A DNA stretch of 8,930 nucleotides from Balneolaceae bacterium (GTDB lineage Bacteria > Bacteroidota > Rhodothermia > Balneolales > Balneolaceae): the NCBI GenBank assembly GCA_007123785.1, contig SLGL01000342.1:1-8930 (forward strand), given 5' to 3'. Each line of letters starts with the position of its first letter. The stretch's first letter is position 1. A program made the position numbers and the translations under genes. This document shows positions 1 through 5,714 of this stretch, in pieces. The notes below the pieces were generated by a model, which had not been told where the DNA came from, did not search any database, and saw only the letters and a list, made by a program, of their open reading frames with translations.

Positions 1-594
1 CAGCAGGCGATCGGTTTTAAAGATCCCGATCTAATGCAACTGGAGCTTGTTTTTGACGAACAGGTTAATCAGCTGTCCGGCTGGGAGAGAGGAACGGTTC
101 CGGCTGAATATGGAATTCGAGGATTTCGTGGTACAACCCTGCGACTGAAAGAGCATGATGCTACAGCCGGAGTGTTAAAAACTCTTTTTGAATTTAAGGA
201 ATCTGACCGGGAAGAAAACCGATGGCATTACACGACAGATGCTCCGATCGGCGGGTCGGTGATTATTGAAGAGGGAGAATCCAAGCCATCGTCAAACGGA
301 CGCGGAATCATTCACCATGTTGCTTTTCGTGCAGAAGATGATGAAGAACTTAATAAGCTCCGGGAGAAAGTAATTGAAATGAGACTCAATCCTTCACAGA
401 TTATCGATCGGCACTGGTTCCACTCGGTCTATTTCCGTACTCCGGGCGGGGTGCTTTTTGAGATTGCAACCGATGGCCCCGGTTATGATGTGGATGAAGA
501 TCCCAAAAAACTCGGCCAAAAACTGATCCTGCCACCCTGGCTTGAGTCCAAACGGGAAAGTATCGAAAAACGACTGCCTGAAATCAGGGTTTAA
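1..594 (+). CDS. MhqO-type ring-cleaving dioxygenase (VOC/glyoxalase superfamily), 5' end missing
   Basis: The open frame runs from the window edge without a stop, so the gene begins upstream and the ATG at 34 is internal. The first residues (FKDPDLMQLELVFD) resemble the end of an N-terminal VOC module, where the Glu is normally a metal ligand. A second VOC module follows: IIHHVAF supplies the His ligand, and HWFHSVYFRTPGGVLFEIATDGPG carries the metal-binding Glu and the typical tail. The ending (LGQKLILPPWLESKRESIEKRLP) is characteristic of the MhqO/MhqA family, usually about 310 residues; about 197 are present here. Family members are Fe(II)-type extradiol dioxygenase-like proteins tied to hydroquinone and quinone resistance; the true substrate is usually unknown. 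The gene is followed by a strong hairpin at 616-648. The family call is firm; the substrate is not determined. Confidence 0.9.
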   Translation, partial: QQAIGFKDPDLMQLELVFDEQVNQLSGWERGTVPAEYGIRGFRGTTLRLKEHDATAGVLKTLFEFKESDREENRWHYTTDAPIGGSVIIEEGESKPSSNGRGIIHHVAFRAEDDEELNKLREKVIEMRLNPSQIIDRHWFHSVYFRTPGGVLFEIATDGPGYDVDEDPKKLGQKLILPPWLESKRESIEKRLPEIRV

Positions 595-615
595 GCCTGA
601 AATTTCAAATCTACA

Positions 616-648
616 AGACCTGTCAGGTTTCCAAAACCTGACAGGTCT
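616..648. repeat. Perfect 15-bp inverted repeat (3-nt loop), possible terminator or genome repeat
   Basis: Arms 616-630 and 634-648 are exact reverse complements (AGACCTGTCAGGTTT and AAACCTGACAGGTCT) around the loop CCA. Each arm also contains a near-palindrome (ACCTG-T-CAGGT), so cruciform forms are possible. It begins 21 nt after the dioxygenase stop. CACTTTTC follows on the + strand, a weak U tract, so it may end transcription of the dioxygenase gene. From memory, CCTGTCAGG-type hairpins are widespread intergenic repeats in Bacteroidota-like genomes; that is recollection and was not checked. Confidence 0.75.
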
Positions 649-674
649 CACTTTTCAATAACTGACATGAAACA

Positions 675-1025
675 ATGAAAATTACTCGTCTTTATACCGG
701 TCCCGATAATGAATCTCATTTCGAAGATATTGAGATAGAACTTGAAAGCGCCGGCGATATCGGAGAACTCTCTGAAAAGGTGAATGCAACCGGAATTATA
801 TTTCGCAGAACGGGACCCGACTACGATTATAATTGGCATAACGCCCCACAGCGCCAATACATCATTATGCTGGATGGTGCGGTAGATGTGGAAATCGGGG
901 ATGGGACAGTACGGCGTTTTTCTACCGGTGATATTTTACTGGTGGAAGATGTAACCGGCCACGGGCATAAAAGCAAGGCTGTGAACAATGAACCCCGTAC
1001 ATCTGTCTTTGTAACACTGGATTAA
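675..1025 (+). CDS. Small single-domain cupin protein
   Basis: The product has 116 residues and looks like a compact one-domain cupin. The core runs from about residue 50 to 110. The first conserved region is around W54-H55 and ends YIIMLDGAVDVEIGDG. The second is FSTGDILLVEDVTGHGHKSK, with H96 and H98. The first region has a single His and lacks the usual HxH, with Gln where a Glu ligand often sits, so the metal site may be reduced. The function is unknown; similar proteins are annotated only as cupin-domain proteins. An upstream ATG at 667 opens only a three-codon frame, so 675 is the start; no clear ribosome binding site is visible. The 15-bp hairpin lies just upstream, which suggests separate transcription from the dioxygenase. 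Confidence 0.8.
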   Translation: MKITRLYTGPDNESHFEDIEIELESAGDIGELSEKVNATGIIFRRTGPDYDYNWHNAPQRQYIIMLDGAVDVEIGDGTVRRFSTGDILLVEDVTGHGHKSKAVNNEPRTSVFVTLD

Positions 1026-1267
1026 ATGATTATCAAGCAAAATCAAAAGGTTCAATCATTGTTAAAATACGATCCGGTTACCATTCTCTTTGAAATTGTA
1101 CCTTTGACGAATGAGGAATGGGAATTATGTAAAAACAGATAGAAAAGGTACGCATAACAAGAGACAGCACAGAAGGGATGAGTTTCAAAACAGAATCCGA
1201 ACAAAAAAATAAAAAGAGAAATGAAAACTGGACGAAGATCTTAAGCAAACATTTCCGGCCAGTGATC

Positions 1268-1294
1268 CGCTTTCTTATTCTTGATAAGAAAGCG
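1268..1294. repeat. Perfect 11-bp stem-loop
   Basis: CGCTTTCTTAT (1268-1278) and ATAAGAAAGCG (1284-1294) are exact reverse complements around the loop TCTTG. No U tract follows on either strand, so this does not look like an intrinsic terminator. It lies 17 nt before the 1311-1324 palindrome. It could be a protein-binding site or an RNA structure. Confidence 0.6.
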
Positions 1295-1310
1295 ACAAAA
1301 ATATAGTGAC

Positions 1311-1324
1311 TTGATATATATCAA
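1311..1324. promoter_or_regulatory. FNR/CRP-superfamily-like operator, TTGATATATATCAA
   Basis: The 14-bp sequence is a perfect palindrome and matches TTGAT-N4-ATCAA, the consensus bound by FNR, ANR and DNR regulators. Its centre (1317.5) lies 94 nt before the ATG at 1412 and 52 nt before the start of a TAnnTTTG element at 1370. If transcription starts shortly after that element, the site sits roughly 62-68 bp upstream of it, near the class I activator position. The match is seen directly. The regulator and the oxygen, nitric-oxide or redox response are inference, and the core is simple AT-rich sequence. Confidence 0.4.
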
Positions 1325-1369
1325 CGGAATTCCTTAGCACATATCAAGGGAAATGGGCTCACGGCAGGC

Positions 1370-1377
1370 TAACTTTG
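1370..1377 (+). promoter_or_regulatory. Possible Bacteroidota-type -7 element, TAACTTTG
   Basis: TAACTTTG matches the TAnnTTTG element of the primary sigma factor in Bacteroidota and lies 34 nt before the next ATG. No TTG or TTTG is found 17-23 nt further upstream. The absence would fit an activator-dependent promoter using the 1311-1324 palindrome, or it means this is a chance match. Confidence 0.35.
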
Positions 1378-1411
1378 CTCTAGAAATTAAACAATAAGAG
1401 GAAATAGAATC

Positions 1412-1921
1412 ATGCCCATTACGAAACAGACCATAGCAATTATTGGCAGCAGCAGTATAATCGGCAGATCCATTGCTAAAGCATTAAGCAGGGACAATTA
1501 CAGATTGCTGCTATTTGATGAGAATAGCGAGGAAGCCCGGACCCTTGCTGATGAAATTACCTCAACTGAAAAAGGAGCGGATGCGGAGTTTTTAGAGTGT
1601 ACACACGAGGCATGCTGGGAAGCGGATGTCATTTTTATTCTGAATAATGAAAAGAATCTCAACGATCTGTCTGAAAAGATTGAAGATGTATCTATTCAAA
1701 AGGTTGTTGTTGTTACTCTTCTGAATAGTGATTCGGCACAAGAGCTGGAACAGATAGAAACTTATTTCCCGAACTCGAAAGTGGTAGGTTTGTATCTCTC
1801 AACAAGCATTTCAAATACTATTCATCATCTATCCAGGCATCCGAAAGCTCTGGACACTCTAAGAAGTATTACTGCTTCTGCCGGATTTCAGCCGGTTCAA
1901 AAGGAGTTAAATACAGCCTGA
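1412..1921 (+). CDS. Rossmann-fold NAD(P)-binding-like protein of unknown function
   Basis: The product has 169 residues. The N-terminus TIAIIGSSSIIGRSIAKAL forms a beta-loop-alpha start with a Gly-rich loop, followed by YRLLLFDENSEEA, where an acidic residue ends the second strand as in dinucleotide-binding folds. A second hydrophobic strand (ADVIFILNN) and a third (KVVVVTLLN) follow in the spacing of the F420/NADP oxidoreductase-like and dehydrogenase families. There is no catalytic domain after the fold, so it may be a short binding or regulatory protein, or a degraded oxidoreductase. AAGAGGAAA at 1396-1404 is one of the few good Shine-Dalgarno sequences in the window and supports this start. 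An FNR-type palindrome lies upstream. The nitroreductase follows 83 nt downstream and may be co-transcribed. I do not recognise a specific family. Confidence 0.7.
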   Translation: MPITKQTIAIIGSSSIIGRSIAKALSRDNYRLLLFDENSEEARTLADEITSTEKGADAEFLECTHEACWEADVIFILNNEKNLNDLSEKIEDVSIQKVVVVTLLNSDSAQELEQIETYFPNSKVVGLYLSTSISNTIHHLSRHPKALDTLRSITASAGFQPVQKELNTA

Positions 1922-2004
1922 CCCATTGGTCATTAAAATTTCAGAAATAGGTTTTATAAAAAAACATTCAATATTAAACTAAATAAGCAGGTATAAACAA
2001 TAAA

Positions 2005-2637
2005 ATGGATTTACTCGATGCTTTAAACTGGCGATATGCCACCAAAAGAATGAATGGAAAGCGTGTACCGGATCAAAAAGTTGAACGGTTGTTGGACGCG
2101 ATTCAGCTCTCCGCTTCTTCCATGGGGCTGCAGCCTTACACTATTTTGACGATAGAGGATGATGAGTTGAAGGAAAGGCTGAAGCCGGCAGCGTACAACC
2201 AGCCACAAATCACGGAAGGATCACACCTTCTCATTTTTGCAGTATGGGATGATATCACCGAAAATCAGATCGATGAATACATGCAGCAAATAGCAGATAT
2301 AAGAGATCTCCCGATCGAATCACTTGCTAATTTCAGGGCTTCACTTATCAATACGGTAGAGAGCCGGTCACCGGATGAGAGGTACGAATGGGCCGCCCGG
2401 CAGGTTTATATCGCGCTGGGAACTGCACTCACAGCTGCGGCATTGGAAAAAGTAGATGCCACGCCAATGGAGGGATTTGTGCCTGAAAAAATAGATGAAA
2501 TTTTGAACTTGCGAAAAAAAAAGTTGAGAAGTGTAGCGATGATGGCGCTGGGATATCGCGATGAAGAGAATGACTTTCTGGCAAATGCCAAAAAAGTCCG
2601 CCGCGATAAAGAAAAACTTTTCATACACCTGAACTGA
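2005..2637 (+). CDS. FMN-dependent NAD(P)H nitroreductase, NfsB/MhqN-type
   Basis: The 210-residue product is near the usual length for NfsB-like oxygen-insensitive nitroreductases (about 217 in E. coli). R10 and K14 in WRYATKRM match the FMN-phosphate-binding R-x-(S/T)-x-K motif. SASSMGLQPYTILTI corresponds to the SPSSTNSQPWHFIV region. EWAARQVYIALG and MEGF (E156, G157) match the conserved core. K197 and R199 near the C-terminus match the second flavin-phosphate pair. Enzymes of this family reduce quinones, nitroaromatics or aldehydes with NAD(P)H as soluble homodimers. The B. subtilis homologue MhqN is induced by hydroquinones together with MhqO, whose homologue opens this window. The ribosome binding site is weak (AGCAGG about 13 nt before the ATG). 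The family call is firm; the substrate is not known. Confidence 0.9.
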   Translation: MDLLDALNWRYATKRMNGKRVPDQKVERLLDAIQLSASSMGLQPYTILTIEDDELKERLKPAAYNQPQITEGSHLLIFAVWDDITENQIDEYMQQIADIRDLPIESLANFRASLINTVESRSPDERYEWAARQVYIALGTALTAAALEKVDATPMEGFVPEKIDEILNLRKKKLRSVAMMALGYRDEENDFLANAKKVRRDKEKLFIHLN

Positions 2638-2697
2638 TCAACCGGTCAGAAACAAAACACTGAATCATAAAAACAAAAACAGAAAGTAAAACAACCA

Positions 2698-3273
2698 ATG
2701 AAACAATTAACAGCACTTATAGCATTTTTGATTTTACCACTCACGATAATTGCCCAGGATACATGGGTACAGGATCCATATCACTCCAATCTTGGGTTTA
2801 CCGTCACCCATCTGGGCATTGCGGATGTACCGGGACACTTTGGCGATTACAACGTATCCATTACCGCCGCGGAAGAAGATTTTAGTGATGCAAAGATCAC
2901 ATTGACGGCTCAAACCGCATCCGTAGATACGAGAGTACAGAACCGAGATGATCACCTGCGAAGTGAAGACTTTTTCCATGTTGAAGAATATCCGGAGATG
3001 ACGTTCACCAGCAGCTCCATTCGATCGTCAGAAGATGGCGTGTTTGAACTGACCGGCAACCTGACTCTGCTGGATGTAACACGTGAAGTAACAATGACCA
3101 TGATTCATCGCGGAACGGTTGAAAACCCGATGGCCGATGGCGCCCCGGTTGCAGGTATTCAAATTACCGGTACGATTGACAGATCTGAATTCAACCTCGG
3201 CAACGGATTTCCGCCGCCCATGATCAGCAATAACGTTCGAATCAAAGCAGACGGTGAGTTTGTTATTCAGTAA
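2698..3273 (+). CDS. Exported YceI-family protein (lipocalin-like fold)
   Basis: The product has 191 residues. Residues 1-19 form a signal peptide (MKQ, a hydrophobic core, then IIA just before QD), so the mature protein is likely periplasmic. The remainder is a typical YceI domain: WVQDPYHSNLGFTVTHLGIADVPGHFGDY near the start, then DTRVQNRDDHLRSEDFFHVEEYPEMTFTS, then LTGNLTLLDVTREVTM, and a C-terminal strand with DRSEFNLG. YceI proteins form a beta-barrel that binds isoprenoid-type lipids such as polyprenyl chains; a link to quinone or isoprenoid handling would suit the neighbouring genes, but that is inference. No Shine-Dalgarno sequence is visible. The doxX gene follows after 80 nt, and YceI and DoxX genes are often found together. 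Confidence 0.92.
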   Translation: MKQLTALIAFLILPLTIIAQDTWVQDPYHSNLGFTVTHLGIADVPGHFGDYNVSITAAEEDFSDAKITLTAQTASVDTRVQNRDDHLRSEDFFHVEEYPEMTFTSSSIRSSEDGVFELTGNLTLLDVTREVTMTMIHRGTVENPMADGAPVAGIQITGTIDRSEFNLGNGFPPPMISNNVRIKADGEFVIQ

Positions 3274-3292
3274 GTAAAATTCAGAATTTCAT

Positions 3293-3344
3293 TCAGCCAC
3301 GCCGGATAGATTTTGTTTCGGTGATGGCTGATTTATAAAATCAG
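3293..3344. promoter_or_regulatory. Two overlapping inverted repeats just before doxX
   Basis: TCAGCCA (3293-3299) is complementary to TGGCTGA (3325-3331). Overlapping it, CTGATTT (3328-3334) pairs with AAATCAG (3338-3344) around ATA. The two stems share bases 3328-3331 and so exclude each other. The second ends 9 nt before the doxX ATG. It could be an operator or an RNA switch at the translation start, or a weak terminator for the YceI gene. The pairing is seen; the role is not known. Confidence 0.3.
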
Positions 3345-3353
3345 ATCAAAATT

Positions 3354-3881
3354 ATGAGACAACCAGTTACCAAACCACAAAAAGCCGCTTATTTTATTTT
3401 CAGGATCACACTTGGAATCGCATTCGTTACATTTGGAGCAAATAAAATCTTTATCCAGGGTCCTGGGAATTTTGCGGAATTTATGATGGGCCGGTTTGGC
3501 GAACTTCTTCCCGAATTTTTACTGATTCCCTTTGTATGGACGCTGCCGTTTGCAGAACTGATCCTCGGACTCTTTCTGATCCTGGGGCTGTTCAGTATGA
3601 TAACCCTGTCGGTCACCGGGTTTTTAATAGCCTCCTTAACATTTGGTGCTGTTCTTTCCGGCGACCCGGCCACCACGGCAAATAACCTGATCTATGCCAT
3701 TATCACCTTTTTCCTGCTCTGGAACGTGAATGCAAACAGCTGGAGCGTTGACACGAAAATTGGACGAACCTATGAATTACCTCGAGAAACTGAATTCCGA
3801 TCAATTAACAGAAACGATTCAAGTGGATGTCTGGTCAGATATTATCTGTCCGTTTTGTTACATCGGCAAACGAAATTTTGA
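3354..3881 (+). CDS. DoxX-family membrane protein
   Basis: Four hydrophobic segments fit a four-helix DoxX protein: about residues 11-30 (FRITLGIAFVTFGANKI), 52-76, 77-100 and 106-123 (NNLIYAIITFFLLWN). FGANKIFI at the end of helix 1 and PFAELILGLFLILGLF in helix 2 are typical of the family. Members are linked to thiol and quinone redox balance at the inner membrane; B. subtilis CatD and MhqP belong to it. Family proteins usually end soon after the sequence corresponding to SWSVDTKIGR (about residue 135). Here the frame continues for about 37 more polar, low-hydrophobicity residues that lie over the start of the next gene. That tail may be a shadow created by loss of the native stop. The family call is sure; the C-terminus is doubtful. 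Confidence 0.85.
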   Translation: MRQPVTKPQKAAYFIFRITLGIAFVTFGANKIFIQGPGNFAEFMMGRFGELLPEFLLIPFVWTLPFAELILGLFLILGLFSMITLSVTGFLIASLTFGAVLSGDPATTANNLIYAIITFFLLWNVNANSWSVDTKIGRTYELPRETEFRSINRNDSSGCLVRYYLSVLLHRQTKF

Positions 3882-4509
3882 AAACGCTCTGGTGCAGGCC
3901 GGCTTGACGGAGAACACCAACATTGTCTGGCACAGTTTTGAACTGGCTCCCGGCGCCCAAACCAATCCTGATGCTTCGATTTATGAAGATCTCGGAAAAC
4001 GAAAAGGTTGGAGTCTGGAGCAGTCGACGCAGATTCACAAACAGATGGAACAGCGAGCCAAAGAGTCCGGCCTGGAGTATAATTTTGATAAAACCATTCC
4101 GGCCAACAGTTTTAAGGCTCACCGGCTGCTGCACCTTGCCAAAAAGCATGATGTTCAGAATGAGGTGAAAGAAATCCTGTTGAAAGGCTATTTCACGGAG
4201 GGCAATAATATTGATGACGAAAAATATCTTGTTGAAGCAGGCACGAAGGCCGGACTGAAAGAAGAGGATGTTTATCAGGTATTGAAAAGCAACGCTATTG
4301 AACAGGAGATCCGGGAAGATATTGAGAGTGCCCGGAAACAGGGCATTCAGGGAGTTCCGTTTTTCGTTTTAAATCAGAAGTATGCGATATCAGGTGCACA
4401 ACCAACCGAGGTGTTTGTTGAAGCCCTGAAGAAAGTAAATGAGGAATTGAACCTGAAAAATGTATCCGACTCTGACGGAGCCGTTTGCGGCCCGGATGGA
4501 AATTGTTGA
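3772..4509 (+). CDS. FrnE-type DsbA-family thiol oxidoreductase
   Basis: With the ATG at 3772 the product has 245 residues, near the family's usual length of about 235. VDVWSDIICPFCYIGKRNFE carries the catalytic C26-P-F-C29, directly followed by the YIGK typical of FrnE. The helical domain contains NSFKAHRLLHLAKK, and GIQGVPFFVLNQKYAISGAQP carries the cis-Pro (P196) facing the active site. There is no signal peptide, so the protein is probably cytoplasmic. The last residues contain C239 and C245. Deinococcus FrnE has a second C-terminal Cys pair (CX4C); here the spacing is CX5C. An ATG at 3730 is also in frame but would lengthen the overlap with doxX from 110 to 152 nt; 3772 is preferred. Such enzymes act in oxidative-stress thiol exchange. 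Confidence 0.88.
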   Translation: MNYLEKLNSDQLTETIQVDVWSDIICPFCYIGKRNFENALVQAGLTENTNIVWHSFELAPGAQTNPDASIYEDLGKRKGWSLEQSTQIHKQMEQRAKESGLEYNFDKTIPANSFKAHRLLHLAKKHDVQNEVKEILLKGYFTEGNNIDDEKYLVEAGTKAGLKEEDVYQVLKSNAIEQEIREDIESARKQGIQGVPFFVLNQKYAISGAQPTEVFVEALKKVNEELNLKNVSDSDGAVCGPDGNC

Positions 4510-4520
4510 TTTAATGTTAG

Positions 4521-4651
4521 CCCGCATTTCTCACACTAAAATTATTTGAAAACGATATGCACCTAATTGTTATCAACTTATAATTCAATATAAAATTATT
4601 TTAAAAAACACCCTGTCAAACGCTGCGAAATTTCTTGGTGAGAAATGCGGG
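4521..4651. repeat. 131-bp element bounded by perfect 14-bp inverted repeats and a TTAG direct repeat (MITE/REP-like)
   Basis: CCCGCATTTCTCAC (4521-4534) and GTGAGAAATGCGGG (4638-4651) are exact reverse complements. The interior is AT-rich and has no credible gene. TTAG stands immediately outside both ends (4517-4520 and 4652-4655), as a 4-bp target duplication would. The right arm also forms a small hairpin, ATTTCT (4630-4635) with AGAAAT (4641-4646). It begins 12 nt after the frnE stop. It may be a non-autonomous transposable element, a REP-type pair, or an elaborate transcription end. Other copies in the genome would decide. Confidence 0.45.
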
Positions 4652-4654
4652 TTA

Positions 4655-4743
4655 GAACCCTTGAAGGGTTCAAAATCTCCTCTCGAGAGGTTACAGGAGT
4701 TGAAGCGTTCAGCGAAAACTCCAGAGGTGTGTTTCGTTGAACG
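4655..4743. repeat. Cluster of three stem-loops upstream of the CatE-type gene
   Basis: Three inverted repeats lie in 89 nt. The first is GAACCCTT-G-AAGGGTTC (4655-4671), an 8-bp stem. The second is the perfect 12-bp palindrome CCTCTCGAGAGG (4679-4690). The third pairs CGTTCAGCGAAA (4706-4717) with TTTCGTTGAACG (4732-4743), 12 bp including one G-U pair, and more pairing can form in its loop. A frame through here (TTG at 4661) has no family resemblance and overlaps the next gene out of phase, so the region is probably non-coding RNA structure, a repeat cluster or an operator. Confidence 0.5.
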
Positions 4744-4784
4744 TGCAATAAAACTCATTAACATTAATATAAAATCGACTTATT

Positions 4785-5285
4785 ATGTCATCAACATACA
4801 AAGTCCCCGACGGAACCACCGTCGGACATATTCACCTGAAAGTTGCCGACCTCGACCGAGCACTGGAATTCTACCGCGACCTGCTCGGTTTTGAATTGAC
4901 TACCATGTACGGAAATCAGGCGGCATTTCTCTCAGCCGGCGGATATCACCATCACATCGGCTTAAACACCTGGCACAGCAAAGATGGTCCGCCTGCTCCG
5001 CGTAACAGTGCCGGATTGTATCACACCGCTTTTTTGTATCCCACCCGGAAAGATTTGGCTATTATTCTAAAACGGCTGATCGACAACAATTATCCCATTA
5101 GCGGTACCAGTGACCACGGGGTATCGGAGGCTATCTACCTGCAGGACCCGGATGGAAATGGAGTGGAACTCTACCGCGATCGTCCCAAAGAAGAGTGGGA
5201 ATACACTGCGGACGGTTCCGTGAAAATGGTAACTGAGTCGCTGGACCTCCAGGGATTGTTACAGGAATTGGAGGATGAAGAATGA
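4785..5285 (+). CDS. CatE-like VOC-family dioxygenase/glyoxalase-like protein
   Basis: The product has 166 residues with two VOC modules. VGHIHLKVADLDRALEFYRDLLGFEL is the classic first strand and helix, with a His ligand at H15 (or H17). YHTAFLYP supplies H80, and YLQDPDGNGVELYRDRP supplies E128, completing a two-His, one-Glu metal site. The sequence resembles the N-terminal portion of catechol-2,3-dioxygenase-type proteins such as B. subtilis CatE (about 285 residues), but at 166 residues it is shorter, so catechol cleavage is not proven. The protein is soluble. Its stop TGA overlaps the ATG of the pirin-type gene as ATGA, which indicates co-transcription. No Shine-Dalgarno sequence is visible, and a structured region precedes the gene. 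Confidence 0.88.
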   Translation: MSSTYKVPDGTTVGHIHLKVADLDRALEFYRDLLGFELTTMYGNQAAFLSAGGYHHHIGLNTWHSKDGPPAPRNSAGLYHTAFLYPTRKDLAIILKRLIDNNYPISGTSDHGVSEAIYLQDPDGNGVELYRDRPKEEWEYTADGSVKMVTESLDLQGLLQELEDEE

Positions 5286-5624
5286 TCCACATCTCCAAAG
5301 CCAATAAACGCAAAAAAGTAAGCCGGGGTCCTTTTACCTCTCGGTTTCTACCTCTGGGGCGACAATTCAAAAATTGGGACGATAACGGAATTGCTCAGAT
5401 TGGCCGGCTGGAACATGCCACGCTTGAAACCGGTACCTTTGTGCCGATGCACATGCATCAAACCGAAGAGATTCTGTCGTACTTGCGAAAAGGTACGATG
5501 CATCATAAAGACAGTGATCAATGGAGAGCAGTTGGATCTAACAAGCAACGAAGACTCGGACCTGGTCTTTTTTGTACTGGATGAGGATGCGCCTTACAGC
5601 CGGAATGGATTGTTTGCTAAATGA
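5282..5624 (+). pseudogene. Pirin-family (bicupin) remnant with internal deletion and frameshift
   Basis: The frame starting at 5282 gives a clear pirin N-terminus: an FLPLGRQFKNWDDNG-type start, then HMHQTEEILSYLRKGTMHHKDS, which aligns with the pirin metal-site region (HPHRGFETVSYLLEG in the human protein). After HHKDS, at about 5515, the frame runs into unrelated residues and stops at 5584. In the next frame, from about 5514, the sequence reads VINGEQLDLTSNEDSDLVFFVLDEDAP and ends at 5624, which looks like the C-terminal strand region of the same family (VNG-x-x-L then a DLVFFVLD strand). Pirins are usually 230-290 residues, so about 150 residues appear to be missing between the two parts. 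I infer an out-of-frame internal deletion. An intact 100-residue protein is less likely. The start overlaps the preceding stop (ATGA). Confidence 0.65.
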
Positions 5625-5714
5625 AAAAGATTTTTTGTGCCTGATGAACAATATAACCTTTACAGATATACTTGCTCTTTGTTATAAAAATAGTTTCAAA
5701 ATTTTAAAATTAGA

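Larger units (their letters stand above)
1026..1411. other. 386-nt stretch without a convincing gene; holds a hairpin, a palindrome and two tiny open frames
   Basis: No recognisable protein or RNA gene is visible. Two short frames exist: 1026-1142 (38 codons, ATG directly after the cupin stop, product ending PLTNEEWELCKNR) and 1178-1306 (42 codons, Lys/Asn-rich, with AGAAGGG touching its ATG). Neither resembles a known family nor has a well-spaced ribosome binding site, so I do not call them genes. The 3' part contains a perfect 11-bp hairpin (1268-1294), a 14-bp palindrome (1311-1324) and a possible promoter (1370-1377), which suggests regulatory DNA for the gene at 1412. Confidence 0.6.

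Noticed and set aside
34..594. A complete 186-residue gene starting at ATG 34
   Set aside because: The same frame is open to the window edge and encodes the end of an N-terminal VOC module, so the ATG is internal to a longer gene.
1268..1294. Hairpin as an intrinsic terminator
   Set aside because: The stem is strong but no U tract follows on either strand.
1919..1932. TGACC-CATT-GGTCA palindrome at the stop of the Rossmann gene
   Set aside because: The 5-bp arms are short and there is no U tract; too weak to call a terminator or operator.
4661..4894. 77-codon frame from TTG 4661
   Set aside because: It starts in a hairpin, runs out of phase into the CatE-like gene, and its residues resemble no family; its 3' half is a shadow.
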